Below are positions 48,301-61,713 of a DNA stretch of 64,000 bases, one piece after another. Position 1 is the first letter of the stretch; every line of letters starts with the position of its first letter. Below the pieces are notes generated by a model. That model made no database searches. It saw only the letters and a program-made list of their open reading frames with translations, and had not been told where the DNA came from. The stretch is from Bugula neritina (lineage: Eukaryota > Bryozoa > Gymnolaemata > Cheilostomatida > Bugulidae), in assembly GCA_964035545.1 (NCBI GenBank), contig OZ037769.1:357001-421000 (forward strand), written 5' to 3'. The position numbers were made by a program, and so were the translations under genes.

Positions 48301-51300
48301 AGCCTACAGCGGCGTTATGTTTCGTAACGAGAAGCTTAACTCTAAACTCAATAATATAATAAGTAATTAAAGCACTTGTATATAAATACTCTATTGTAAT
48401 GGTTTTGTTTAATTGATTACATGTTTTCCAAGTATTGCAAATAATTAACTCCTGTGGATTAAAATAAGAGTTCATTGTTTTCACAACTACAGTTTGCACC
48501 CAGTCGATCTTTTATATTATATTAAATAATTAAAACACAGAAAATGACTAAAATTTTAATATAAATTAATTATTGTGTTGGAAAGGATAAGCCTAATATG
48601 AGTAGTGGCCAGGTGATCTTATCAACAGGTGATCTTATCAACAGGTGATCTTATCAACAGGTGCTGATGACCAGAGAAACTTTGTTATTTATTTATACAA
48701 TAATTTATTGCTCTGTGCCAACTTGAGAGAGGAGCTTTAACATTATAGAATGTCATCTGCTTATTTGTGACAGCTGATTGAGTCACAGAGTATACATACT
48801 CACAGTGCGGGACGGGCAGGGGCGTACCCAACTGTTGGCACAGATGTGTGAGGCTATGTCATCTTTAGGAAAACTGCTATTTCCTCCTCCAAACACGTAA
48901 ACAATCCCTTGTTCCACTGAAAATATTATAGTACAGTACAGTAGTATAATATAGTATAGTGCAGTACAGCGTGTAATATAACATAATTATAATATAACAT
49001 AGTAGCCTAAAATACAGTACAGTACAGTAGTATAATTTAGTATAGTACAGTACAGTGTGTAATATAACATATAATATAACATAGTAGCCTATAATATAGT
49101 ACAGTATAGCGTGTAATATTATATATATAACATATAATATAACATAGTAGCCTATAATATAGTACAGTACAGCGTGTAATATTATATATATATATAGAAT
49201 ATATCATATAACATAGTATAAAGTATAGTATAGTATGAAAGTTTGCCTAAAATCAGCTTCATCAACAGATACACAGTAATATGCAATGTTTAACCAAAGT
49301 CCATCATTTCAGTTTACCACAGAGTAATAACTTAGACCTGTGGCTACTTAATACCCCCACTATGAATAACACTTGGTTGATAGTCTGTAATACCAGCTCT
49401 AATTCAATTAACCTCCCATAAACCAGTCAGTTAGTGAGGGGGGGGAGGGAGGTTGTAGACTGACTGATGACAAAGAAGAGGTGATATATTGTCTAATTAT
49501 ATAACCAGAAATCTACCAGTTGAGAGAAAGTGACCTTATTGACCCCCCCTAATGACCAACGGTCAACCAACTAACAACCTCAGTAATGACGAAATACCCT
49601 TACGTAAAACTCAATTAACAAATTGATATGAAACGTAAGTTTTGTGGGAACTTTGATTGATTAAAAAGTAAAAAAAATATAATTTAACTTATCCATCCGT
49701 GTTGTATAACTGTTGTGTAACATCTCTGTAGGGTGGTGGTGGTGTGACATATACAGAGAATATACAGATAATATACAGAGAATATACAGATAATATACAG
49801 ATAATATACTACTAGCTTGGTTTACTTTACAGAACAATAAGTTTCTCTAAAGTCAGACTCAACCAACCAGTCTACCAGGATACACAAGTGAATCCTCTCA
49901 CCTCCGTAGAGCAGTGCGGTTGGGTCATCCGTGAAGTGAGGGGCACCCACAATCAGTTCATCTTTTCCGTTAGAATCCAAATCTACAAACTATACAGGAA
50001 ATGATGTAAGCGCATGGCTACGACAACAAAGTTTTCACCAGCTATGATTGGCTGGATGAGTCACGTCAAGTAATTATACGATGCAGAGTATCAGCTCTCT
50101 CACACATACTTCTATATGATTATTTGAAATTAAAAAAAATTAAATTTCACGATTGTAAGTCATCTGCTCCTTATTTCAGTCATTTTGGTATTTAAAACAT
50201 GACCTTGATATATGTCTGAAAACTGCTATGAAGATTCTGTGACCCCCACCTTGAGGGCAGCGGAGAAGAGAGAGAACTGTCTGTCAGCGTGTAAGACAGC
50301 GTCGGGCTGACAGCTGCTGCCTCCCTCAATCAGACAAGAGAGATTGTACACATCCACTGCTCCAGCTTGACTCAGGTGGACATCGTAACCAAACACACTG
50401 CCATTCACATCTGCAGCAGGAAATAATAGAGATATTAGTCACTAACTTATGGAGAAATGGACAGTAATTCAGAGTTATTCTCTCCTGATTTTGTGGAGAC
50501 AACTTTAAACAAGTACTAATTGACTTTAACACCCACCTACACTGTCTCTCCCAACAGCCAACATGATTGGTCCAGACAACCCAAAAGGATGACCAATAGA
50601 AAAGCTGCTGCCGAAATGCTCGTGTTCGGCTGTTCCCTCTATCTGTCGCAGCAGACGCAAGTCTGGCAGACTCCAGACGGTCAGCTGACCAACTGATTGC
50701 GTGTCTCTCACGGAGAACGTGCAGTTTGAACTGAAAGAGAGAGAAAGAGAGTAGGGCTACAGGCTATTCAAAGAGCGAGAGAGAGAGGGAAAGAGGGAGG
50801 GAGAATAGGAGCAGAGGCTAGACACGAGTTCAACTTACAAGGCACAGTTTCTACGGATAGGAGCTCCGACTATCAGGACAGGATTGTAAGGCGAATCGGC
50901 CACGAGTAAACGACTTCCGAACCAGCTGTTGTTGGCCTCCACCTTCGTGTAATAATATAAACATATAAAGTATGTAGAGGATGGCGTATAGTTAGTAATA
51001 TAAACATATATAGTATGTATAATATAGTGTATAGTTTGTAATATAAACATATATAGTATAGTGTATAGTTTGTAATATAAACATATAAAGTATGTAGAGG
51101 ATAGTGTATAGTTAGTAATATAAACATATAAAGTATGTAGAGGATAATGTATAGTTAGTAATATAAACATATATAGTATGTATAGGATAGTTCACAACAG
51201 GAAACACTAGTAATTACTCACCCCGGGACCCCAAATACACTTCCATGTGGAGAAATCAAATGCCTTGGAACTCAGAACAAAGCACACTTTGCCAGACTGG

Positions 51301-54300
51301 GGTCCGGCACCAGTTGGCCCAGTACCGGTTGGTCCAGCACCGTTTGGACCAGCGGACTCTGAGTATGGAGAGTATGGTGAACCAACGACTAGATCATCAA
51401 ATCCGTCTCTATTAATATCTGCAGCTAAGAGGGTTGTCCCCTCGTTATCATACAATGGCTGCAAAAGTGATAGAGGGAACTATTTGAAATACCTTCGATT
51501 CACTACAAATAATTAACTCATGATAAATGTCAACTTTATGATAGAAGATTCAAGCCAAAGATAGATCAAGCAGCAGATTACTTGATGAGAGAGAACCACT
51601 ACAAGTAAAGTTTCAAAGTTTCGAGGGAGTTTCAAAGTGAAGTCATTTAATTTAACTCAGTTTAGAATAACTGATAAGTTGTATCTTTAGTTAACTCTTT
51701 GACATAAATCAATCAACAAAAAGGTCGCAATAATAAAATCCAACTTCAAATAGGAAAGTTTGCATCAGTGAGCTCTGGAGTTAGATTATACGAGTTAGAC
51801 ATCAGTGAATACTGACTGAAGAGGATAATGAAGGAAACTTACTGCATGTTGGTCTCTCTGGACCATAGAGGGTTGGTCACTGAACGTACCGTCTTTATTG
51901 CCGAACCAGATGGACATCCCACCCTAACAACACACACAGCATTATACAGCTTTACCTTGAAGTGACATTGAGCTAGCTCACAGATATGCTATTTGTGAAG
52001 GAATGTAGATCAACTTACAGTATACGTGAGATTTGTCCAGCCCAAGTTGGGAGAGCTAACAACGATGTCTTTATATCCGTCTAGATTAGCGTCCAGTACG
52101 GCGACAGCAGAGCCAAACCTGCCCGCCTAGCAGCAAATATTAGCATATAATATCTACTAAGTTATGCTACAGGCACTATAACCTAACACAGATACCATGC
52201 ATATATATAAAGTATACTGAAATATACATACTACAACATACTATAAATAGAAAAGTATACTAAAATATACTACGACATACTATAAATAGAAAAGTATACT
52301 AAAATATACTACGACATACTATAAATAGAAAAGTATACTAAAATATACTACGACATACTATAAATAGAAAAGTATACTAAAATATACTACGACATACTAT
52401 AAATAGAAAAGTATACTAATATATACTACGACATACTATAAATAGAAAAGTATACTAAAATATACTACGACATACTATAAATAGAAAAGTATACTAAAAT
52501 ATACTACGACATACTATAAATAGAAAAGTATACTAAAATAAACTACGACATACTATAAATAGAAAAGTATACTAAAATATACTACGACATACTATAAATA
52601 GAAAAGTATACTAATATATACTACGACATACTATAAATAGAAAAGTATACTAAAATATACTACGACATACTATAAATAGAAAAGTATACTAAAATATACT
52701 ACGACATACTATAAATAGAAAAGTATACTAAAATATACTATGACATACTATAAATAGAAAAGTATACTAAAATATACTACGACATACTATAAATAGAAAA
52801 GTATACTAAAATATACAACGACATACTATAAATAGAAAAGTATACTAAAATATACAACGACATACTATAAATAGAAAAGTATACTAAAATATACTATGAC
52901 ATACTATAAATAGAAAAGTATACTAAAATATACTATGACATACTATAAATAGAAAAGTATACTAAAATATACTACGACATACTATAAATAGAAAAGTACA
53001 CTAAAATATACTACGACATACTATAAATAGAATAGTCTACTAAAATATACTACGACATACTATAAATAGAAAAGTATACTAAAATATACTACGACATACT
53101 ATAAATAGAAAAGTATACTAATATATACTACGACATACTATAAATAGAAAAGTATACTAAAATACTAACGGAGTTTGAAGCTCCTCTGAGGGTTACATTT
53201 GCCAGATCCTCAACTCGGAAGTCACCTTCTGGGAGACCTTCTTTATGTCCTGCATGTGTATTATTATATTATATAATATAATGTAGCGTTACATTTTATT
53301 TTATTATATTATATAATATAGCATTACATAATACATTATTATACTATATAATAATTTATTAATCTGAAGGACCAATGAGATTGAAAGAATAACTCACCAT
53401 ACAAGATGAAGACTGCCCCTGCGTAGTTAGTAGTGACGTTGTGTGGGTACATGGGTGAAGATATCACCAGGTCTTCTATTCCGTCGCTGTTCACGTCCGC
53501 TGAGAGAAGCACGCTGTGAAATTAACCGAGATAAAAACACAAATAAATGTCAAATAAGAAAGAGGGGCAGCTGTGAATAAGAGGGACACACAATTACAGA
53601 GTGCTAAGGCTATAGAGCAAGGAAGAAGGCTACAGATATTACAGTAAGCTTAGACAATGTTTTGACGGAGTGAATTCTCAAATAAAAGCTGGATGGAAAA
53701 TGTCGTAGAATAAATAAAAATTTAATTTTGATGCAATAAAACAAGAATAAAATAAGAATGGTTTGTAAAAATAGGCTAAAATGCTTTAATAAAGCAAATA
53801 ATGAAGGAAATAGAGGACTATTTTTAGAGTTGTTCCCCCACAAGAGATGAGAGGGGGCAACTCCAAACTATACAGACTACTCACTGGCCTAGCCTGGCAT
53901 ATGGCCACTTTGTAGATATTACGGTGCGAGGAGACTCTGCTTTCCTACTCTCTTTATGTTGTTTAGATCTCAGTCTTAATCTTCTTTGCTTTTCCACGGC
54001 ATTCTAAACAATGTTAATACCAGTTTGCTAATGGCCGTTCATCATTCTAAATATCAGAGAATATCGCAGCAATATAACTTATAGTAATCTTACAACAGTC
54101 ATACCTTAGCAGCAGTAGGTTTGAGTTTAAATATTACACCGTGTTTCGTCTTTTGTACTTTCATATCACCAGCACTGAGGCTATGCTTTAGAGACAGACT
54201 TGGAGGCTCTAAGGCTGGTTGCCGCGATGTAATTTCCTTAGTTACGGGCGACAACAGAGCGTGCTTGTACTTGTCACATCTGATGTACAGAGGGTTGTCA

Positions 54301-57300
54301 GGGGTCGTGCAGTTGGCACTATCGAAGACAAAACGGTAAAAATGCCCTATATTGTATAGAAAACAAATTCATAATGTGAGCAACCGCATAATATATAACT
54401 TTATATATTTGTACTGAAACATTGAGTTGAAAATAATGCAAGAAAATTGCATAAGAAATTGGCTAAGTCTATTCACATGGAATTGTCATTATCACAGAAA
54501 CACTTGATTCTACCCTTCTCCATGGGTAAAGTAACACATATTTTTGCTTGAAAGTATTTGTTTCAATTCCAAAGATATAAATCAAGTCTTCCAGACATAT
54601 AAATGAAATCGTGTCGCACTATAAAATGTTAGCTGAAGAAACTGGGAAACTAATTCTAAGAGTGACGGAGGGGGGGGGGGAGGAGGGGGTCACAATCACC
54701 AACTCAACTCTATATTAGTGATGCATATCAGTATACCACAGCGTTTGTTCAACTGATAAACTAGTTTCATTAAATGCAGAGAGTTTCAACCGAAACTGTA
54801 CTAGTTTTAGTGAGTAGTCTACAGTATTAGTGAGTAGTCTACAGTACTAGTGAGTAGTCTACAGTATTAGTGAGTAGTCTACAGTATTTATCAACATCAA
54901 TAATAAAGTAATACAATTGGAAGATCAACAGTATTTACTAGTTGAAGTGAATAAGTTAATATATTTAAGACTGGAGACCTGAACCCATGCTCGAGGATGT
55001 AGATGACGTTGTCCCATATACGGGTGGTCCACAGTGCCATGTCGTACAGACCACCCAGGAAGAATGTGTCCAGATTCTGAGTCAGAAATGGACTTTTAAC
55101 AGCAGTCTGCTCATAAACCTACAAAACGGAACATGACCTATATATCGTGTGACCTATATATCACTATGACCTATATATCCTGTGACCTACATATCACTGT
55201 AACCTTCATATCCTGTGACCTATATATCACTGTAACATATATACTACAACTCATCATCATTACTGTATACTATAACTCATCACTAATAAAATATTGTTAA
55301 TCAAAAAATGTATGAATAAAATAACTTTAACAGAGAGATTAAGTGTATCAGTATTTATTACAACTGCTGCTTATATAGAGCAATGATTTCAATACGCCAG
55401 CCATCACTTTGCTTTAGGTCCCCCAATCACCTAGCTTTAGGTCCCCCAATCACCTAGCTTTAGGTCCCCCCCCCCCCCCCCCCCCCGTGTTTATTATTAA
55501 TACATTACTGATGTCTTAAAACTTTAGAGATATAAAACTTTCAAGTATAATTTTGATGTCACAAAATAACAGTTTCTAACAACAAACCTTGCCAAGAGCA
55601 ATCTTTTCTCCCAATCTAAAATAAAGAAGACAACTTCTCAGATATAAAGAAATAAACTCAGCAATGCTCAGAGAGATGTGGGTAAAGAGTATATATGACT
55701 AGAGAGGAAATATGTCACTCTGGGCCCAGGTTGATGAACTCTTTCACTGTATCACGTACTACATACTCTGTTTCTGTCTTATAATACATTATAAGCGCAT
55801 GTGGTATCTACACTGCTAGGAATATGAGGTACTTACAATGCTAGGAATATGAGGGACTTACACTGCTAGGAACATGAGGGACTTACACTGCTAGGAATAT
55901 GAGGGACTTACACTGCTAGGAATATGAGGGACTTACACTGCTAGGAATATAATGGACGTACACTCCACAATGACTTCAGTTGGCATAGTTTCAGAGTTAT
56001 TGTAGTAAAGTTGGTAGATGTTAGCTAAATGGGTGACTGGAATATACCTGGTAAACAAAACAGAAAGCAAGTAAAGACTTTACTACATAAACTATACATT
56101 GTTTATGACGGTGAAATACTAGACAGACGTGCAGTGAGCATAGATGGCCCATCTCAAAATATTTAGTACACACAGAAAATTTTTTTCAAAAAATAAAACT
56201 TGTAGTAGAAAGCTCAAACTTTGTGATACGGGTAATTATTAGGTGCTGAATTCAAATATGAGATTATTTTATTGCCATAGGTGCTTAAACTTGACCTTTA
56301 ACCTCTCAAAAGTCCGCAGTCCAAAAAAATGGTGAAATATGAATGTTTATATTTTAATAAGCAAAACATGGTTTTAGACTAATATAAGGGCTCTGAATTC
56401 AAAAATAATACTAGTTTTTATCTGTGATAGACATATTTATACCTTTGGCTCTATAAAGTGAACACCAAAAAAAATTTATTAAAAATATTGCAGCATAAAG
56501 AGACAAAAGTTTTATGATTGGTTTTAAACAGAATGACTTTATTTTGGAAAATAATTTTCTACAGACTAAACTTTTAAAATTGACAGCATATGCATACAGC
56601 AGGTGCCTTTCCAAACCACTTATGAGGTAGGCTAATAGCTTGTTAGTTTTTTGTATAAATTGACAGTTCACCAGTAGTCCTATTATATCGAGTACAAGAC
56701 ATTCACACAAACAAAATGCATGCACAAAACATAAAATATTGTCAACAAACCATGAAATACATATTCACTAACACACTTCCTTCTAACTTATCTACACTCA
56801 CATCTCCTCCTACAAAAAACAGTAAGACAAATTATAGAATGTTTGCTAATGTTGATGTACACATTTAAACTTTCATCATTATTTCACAAGTAGCAGTTGC
56901 AGAAACCATGTGAGCTTGAGCTGATGTTATTGCAGCCCTCTCAATATTTTGCTAGTTGTAGGAGTAGATTGTTTAGTCTACATTTCTATTGTACTGGCTT
57001 CATCGTAAGATTCATCTAAACTTAATTAAGCTGTATATTTCAAGTATGATTTTTATTTTAATCGCTCTTCTGAACTTTCAATTTGTCTATACTTGTTCAG
57101 ATGTTGACATACCCCTCAGTTGTTGCTTCCTTCTCTCTTGCTGCTCTTCAGACCACTGCTTTTTTCTGATGAAGCATGGCTCCTAGCAGTGGACTGTTGC
57201 CTGGTCTTGAAAGGCATGAAACTATTCTATACAATATAAAAACTAAAATATATGAGTTTTTTAGTTTGGTAAGCTATTGAGACTAATGCTTAGAAGATGA

Positions 57301-60300
57301 GGGTTAGCTATAATCTAAGTTATTGGCTATTAATAACTTAATGAATAAGATAATGAAACTAAATAGTTGCAAAACAAGAGCTAGCCTTCAGAATAAAGTT
57401 GTATTTAAATTGACTATTAGCACGTTACAAGCTATTACACTATTGACAAGTTGTTAGCAATGATTAATTTGCTTAAGTACCCGTAGCGTACATGTCCGTA
57501 GTATAACTTACTCATTCAACTTAAACCTAAGGAGCTAATCCAAATCACTATTATGTACTAAGTAGATATATTAACATATTATTATTAAAGCAACTTATTC
57601 TTAAATTTCTAATTAAATTAAATTTATCAAGTGCAAACTATAAAAAATGCCAATAAGCAGGGATCAAGCACTCAGAGTGAGAGTAGTAAGAGTAAGAGTA
57701 ATCACTTAATGCTTATGTTATTAAGAAAAGTAATACTAATAGTAATAGTATTAGTATTGGTAATATCATATTGAGTTCAATATCATTACACTTACAGTTT
57801 GAATTTACACATCGCAGTTTACAATATTCAGTATTGACTATTGAATTCAAAATGAATCATTAAATGGTGAATGGCTACAATTTCAATTTGAATTTTAAGT
57901 TGCTGATCGCGGCAATAAAAGTTTTAGTTGAATATAAATTATGGCAATTCAAAACTAAAGTCTAAATACGCAAGTGCAATTTAAACTTAATGCATTAAAA
58001 AGTTATTTACTTAGTTATTTAGTTCTTATTTCCCAATTATCATTAATTTTAAATTATTAATAATAGAAATGTTATGATAAACTTAAAGAGTTACTCGTTA
58101 TCGTTATGATTGGGATTATCATTGTAAGAATTGATAAAACAAAAGAATGAAGCCTTAGAGAAAAATTGACTGAAAGTTATATTGTTTGATAAATATAAAA
58201 AGTTATGAGAAGTTTGGAAAAATACAATGAATACTAACCTGACGAAATAAATGAAAACTAAACCGCTATGCCATCAGATCATTTTCTTGGCAACAAACCG
58301 GATGCGCTACTATACTCTAAATTCTAGAGGTTTCAAGATGACTTTATTTATGAAAACAGAATTAGATTACTGTGTAATTATTTTATACTTACGAACAAAC
58401 AAGATGAAAATATATTTATCGTTGTAAAAAATAAGTTTGAGCAAAATAATGAAATTTAACTAATTTATTTGAGAGTGTAAACAGAAAGCGTTAGCAATTT
58501 CGTTCTCACGTGCTCATACTCAATTTACGGACAATTGTTGCGGACAAAAAATTCGTGAGGTTGAAACACTAAAACAGGAATATCTAAACTTGTACCGCTA
58601 GGAATTAGACATTCAGCACACCAAGAGATTGACAAGCTTTTTTAGAACAGTTTAAGGAAAAAAATATAATCATAATATATGTTTATAAAAAAATTATGCT
58701 ATGTCAAAGTTGAAATGTGTTACCCACTGAATTTATTTTTCAGTGGGTAAAATTTAAAAACTTGTCATTTTTTCAATAAAAAATGCATAATATAGCTTAA
58801 ATATACTAATTTTATAATAAATTAAAATGTTTTTTATTCTGGGACACAGTGAGTTCACATATTTGAAGCATCAGAGAGCTAGACAACATCATTTTTGAAA
58901 ACCTGTCCTTATTTTGCACTGTACTAATTATTTTGAGATGAGCCAGATATGGGAGTAATCTCCCCTGACTAACAGTACATACATACCACTGCTGATAATG
59001 AAGGTAGGAGTAATCTCCCCTGACTAACAGTACATACGTACCACTGCTGATAATGAAGGTAGGAGTAATCCCCCCTGAACTCATTCACCACGTCACCTCC
59101 AAAGTCTGCAGCAGAGTGAGCCGTGTCATAGACACCGTGGAAGTCTACCTACAGTTAGGTGAATAAATCTAGGTCAGCAAATCTAGGTCAACAAAGGGCA
59201 GTGGGCATACTATATCTTTAGGAAGAGAAGTTATAGGGACGGAGAAAAAGAATGAAGGTAGGAAAAGCTGCTAGGGAAGACAGGAAATGAGAAAGACTGA
59301 AAAATGCGAAGTCCTTCTGACAAATGATGAGAGAGAGAAAGATAGGCTATAAGTCAAGGAGAAACACAAGCTGACTTCTTTATCTCAACTAAAAATATCT
59401 GCTGTAAAATACTCAAAGCTGAGATAATAAATAGAATACAAGTAAAGTGTTTCCCGTATGACCTTGAACTTCTAATGCGCTGAGTATCAATAAGCAGACT
59501 CACAGCGGCCATTGTTCTGATGAATCCTTGTCGTATGCCCAGACTGTGCCAGGAGACGTCTGCAACTTGGTGAGAGATAAAGCCGAGCACAAACACTACT
59601 AGTTTCTCTGTTTCCTGTAAGTAAAGAGTGTAAATGGAATCACTGCACAGAACGACTCTCTTCGTGATCAATGCTGAATAAACATAATTCTACCAAAAAC
59701 ATGCATGTACTTTTCTTATAGCAATTTTTCTCAGTGCAAAAATTATAAAACGAATAAAATTGAAAAGGTATATGCAATTATAAGTGGAAACTAATATCTG
59801 ATTTATAGTAAAAAGAAACATAATATGCATATTGACAAGTGAAGTGAATAGGAAAGAAAAGTGTGACGCACCTCCGTCCAGGGGGGTGGGAAGTTGTCAC
59901 GGATATATTGCAGCGTGACGTTAGTAAATGCCGTCCAATGACTGTCTTCGGATGTGACTCTGTATTTACCTTAGCAACAAACATACATGTCCTTAGCAAC
60001 AAACACACATATCCTTAGCAACAAACATACACAACAGAAAACCTTTCGACTTTAGATTCGTGCAACTGCTGCAACAAAAGTTAAGTGAAGGAAGCAACTC
60101 GACTCCTTTTCTACTAAATGTGAATCAAACTTCCACTTACTATTAAAACAGACGCTGCCGTAGTAAGTGTCGGGGTAAGTATTTCCAGCCTGGAAAGCAT
60201 CTTGGTGCTTTAGAATGAGCTGCAAGTAGTTCAGTGAAACATCACATTTCTAGTTGGCGGATTTCTTAGAACGAATTGACTGAGAGTGAATACAACTATT

Positions 60301-61713
60301 GCGTCATACGCTTCTATATTGGAACTCACCTTGCGATAGTCCATTGCATGGTTGCTGTGAAATATCGTAGCTGCCATATGTCCTAGAAATATGATGCAAA
60401 AATATTACCATATTATGAACTAATTATTATTATTTACCTACATTAATGCTTGAGCCATTCATGGCAATTCTTGTCATGCGATAGTAAAATTATTATGCTG
60501 CTTACGACAACACCATTTAAAGCTACAAATACACCATGTAATGGTACACCCATGCAACAATCTGACTTGTAATGAATCTCTCACCTCATTACTACTTAAG
60601 AGTTGAAAAAATTAACTGGAATTGTAGAAAAAGGGTTTAAACAACAAATTTAAACATTAGGTAAATATGAATCAGTATAATTCAATTCATATATTGAAGC
60701 TAAAATATATAACTAGTTAACTAGTAACTATTATAATTTTAATTATTATAATAAAGATAGATATAATTTATATTAAAAATAATCGCTTGCATCAGTTTTA
60801 AATAAATTTACATTTCAACTTTTGTGTATACTTCTGTCGCTATAAACATATCTGTATTAATATGAACAATTATCATTAGGATTATGATTAATAATACAAT
60901 TTCAATTATTATTTATCACACCTGAAATGCTTATCAAAATGAGAATGAATGGTGTAAACCAAGACTTCACTTCTAGTAACAAACTTTCAAAACTATTAGT
61001 ATTAGTATTAATTATTAATATTACTAATGAACTTGAAGTTGAACAACTCAATATAAATTTAATCTCTATCAGTAATAAAATTGAATTATAAATTTACAGA
61101 TATTACATTTTGATTTAGCATTTACTCTTACTGTATTGGTATTACATTTACTTTTAGTTATCCACTAGTACTACTAATACTAATAGTAATAGTAATACTA
61201 ACAGTAACACTATTCCACAGTACTACTATTAGTATTAGTACTACTAGTACTAATACTTAATAGCAGCCTAGCAGGATTACTAAATTAGTATAACTATAAG
61301 TTATACTGTATAAGTAATTATAACCATTGATTAAGTATTATTATTATTATTATTATTATAATTAATAATTATTCGTATTGAGTGTTGCCATTGGTATTAC
61401 TATTACATTTGTTTTGTTTTAAAATTTAATTTTTATTTTATACCTATTACTATTAGTATTACTATTAGTATTACTATTACTATTAGCATTACTATTAGTA
61501 TTAGTATTACTATTATACTTAGTATTAGTATTACTATTACATTAGTATTAGTATAACTATAAGTATAAGTATTACTATTAGTATATCACTATAACTATAA
61601 CTATAAGTATAAGTATACTGTTACTGTATAAGTATATATATATTAATATATATATATATCAGTATATGTTCCATACCTATTTCTACATGGGTAGATAATC
61701 CACACGTGCTAAC
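45369..61713 (-). CDS. GPLD1: GPI-specific phospholipase D, nearly complete (first exon missing)
   Basis: Twenty-three exons, 5' to 3': 61713-61677, 60382-60330, 60219-60141, 59969-59872, 59614-59504, 59148-59042, 56047-55964, 55615-55588, 55118-54985, 54318-54105, 54003-53885, 53513-53398, 53249-53170, 52126-52019, 51923-51843, 51458-51222, 50942-50839, 50730-50537, 50410-50250, 49989-49902, 48916-48804, 47506-47399, 45452-45369: 2538 nt, 845 codons plus stop, in frame. The zinc-dependent catalytic domain has CGLSTHVEIGH, HQDAFQAGNTYPD, SHWTAF, SHQVADVSWHS, DFHGVYDTAHSAADFGGDV and KSPFL...FFLGGLYDMA. The C-terminal beta-propeller has FG-GAP/Ca2+ loops: DVNSDGIEDLVI, DANLDGYKDIVV, DINRDGFDDLVV, DLDSNGKDELIV. 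It ends ARQSGAVLVF. Known role: cleaves GPI anchors and releases surface proteins. The signal exon must lie beyond 61713. The propeller entry exons are unusually basic. Confidence 0.92.
45453..47398. other. Last GPLD1 intron (1.9 kb)
   Basis: Between the last two GPLD1 exons. The plus-strand ORF at 45657-45875 and a splice-like 65-bp stretch at 47039-47103 are not convincing genes. A G-run (about 46798-46808) is present. Confidence 0.6.
47328..47410. repeat. 20-bp splice-donor-spanning repeat (GPLD1)
   Basis: About four copies of taacactagtatacttacag. Read on the minus strand, each unit is AGTGTTACT followed by gtaagtatac, copying the end and donor of exon 47506-47399. Confidence 0.88.
48930..49225. 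repeat. Complex AT-rich repeat (agtacagtacag / taatataacata)
   Basis: Four degenerate copies of a 60-80-bp unit in a GPLD1 intron, with words such as atagtagcctataatatagt. Confidence 0.75.
50944..51190. repeat. ~43-bp minisatellite in a GPLD1 intron
   Basis: Five to six copies with core gtatagttagtaatataaac, some units truncated. It lies directly against the acceptor of exon 50942-50839, whose polypyrimidine side (tttatattatta) resembles the unit. Confidence 0.88.
52215..53166. repeat. 39-bp minisatellite in a GPLD1 intron
   Basis: About 24 copies of a 39-bp unit with core tacgacatactataaataga, nearly identical, filling the intron 52127-53169 up to 4 bp from the donor of exon 53249-53170. 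Confidence 0.93.
54812..54884. repeat. 20-bp tandem repeat in a GPLD1 intron
   Basis: About four copies of agtagtctacagtattagtg. Confidence 0.85.
55410..55486. repeat. 23-bp repeat capped by a 21-base C-run
   Basis: Three copies of a unit with ctagctttaggtccccc, the last running into 21 consecutive C (55466-55486). On the GPLD1 coding strand this is a G-run able to form quadruplex structures. Confidence 0.9.
55811..55960. repeat. 25-bp splice-donor-like repeat (GPLD1)
   Basis: Six copies of a 25-bp unit with cactgctaggaatatgaggg. On the minus strand each contains agtgtaagtccc, matching the donor region of exon 56047-55964 (GTGGA|gtgtacgtcc). Confidence 0.8.
56048..59041. other. Large GPLD1 intron (3.0 kb)
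   Basis: AT-rich. Apart from the donor-spanning repeat at its 5' end (58953-59075), I see no array and no supported gene. The ORFs at 56411 (-) and 56989 (+) are short and hydrophobic or low-complexity. Confidence 0.6.
58953..59075. repeat. 55-bp exon-end/donor-spanning repeat (GPLD1)
   Basis: Two full copies and a partial third of a 55-bp unit. On the minus strand each has TACCTTCATTATCAGCAGTG followed by gtacgtatg or gtatgtatg. It duplicates the last ~25 coding bases (YLHYQQW) and the donor of exon 59148-59042. Confidence 0.9.
59970..60033. repeat. ~22-bp splice-acceptor repeat (GPLD1)
   Basis: Three copies of cttagcaacaaacatacatg. On the minus strand each ends tttgttgctaag followed by G, a copy of the acceptor of exon 59969-59872. 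Confidence 0.82.
61140..61670. repeat. Trinucleotide-like ATT/ACT/AGT simple repeat
   Basis: A long degenerate run of tactattagtattactatta words in the GPLD1 intron next to the first identified exon, ending in a (TA)n tract. Confidence 0.85.
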
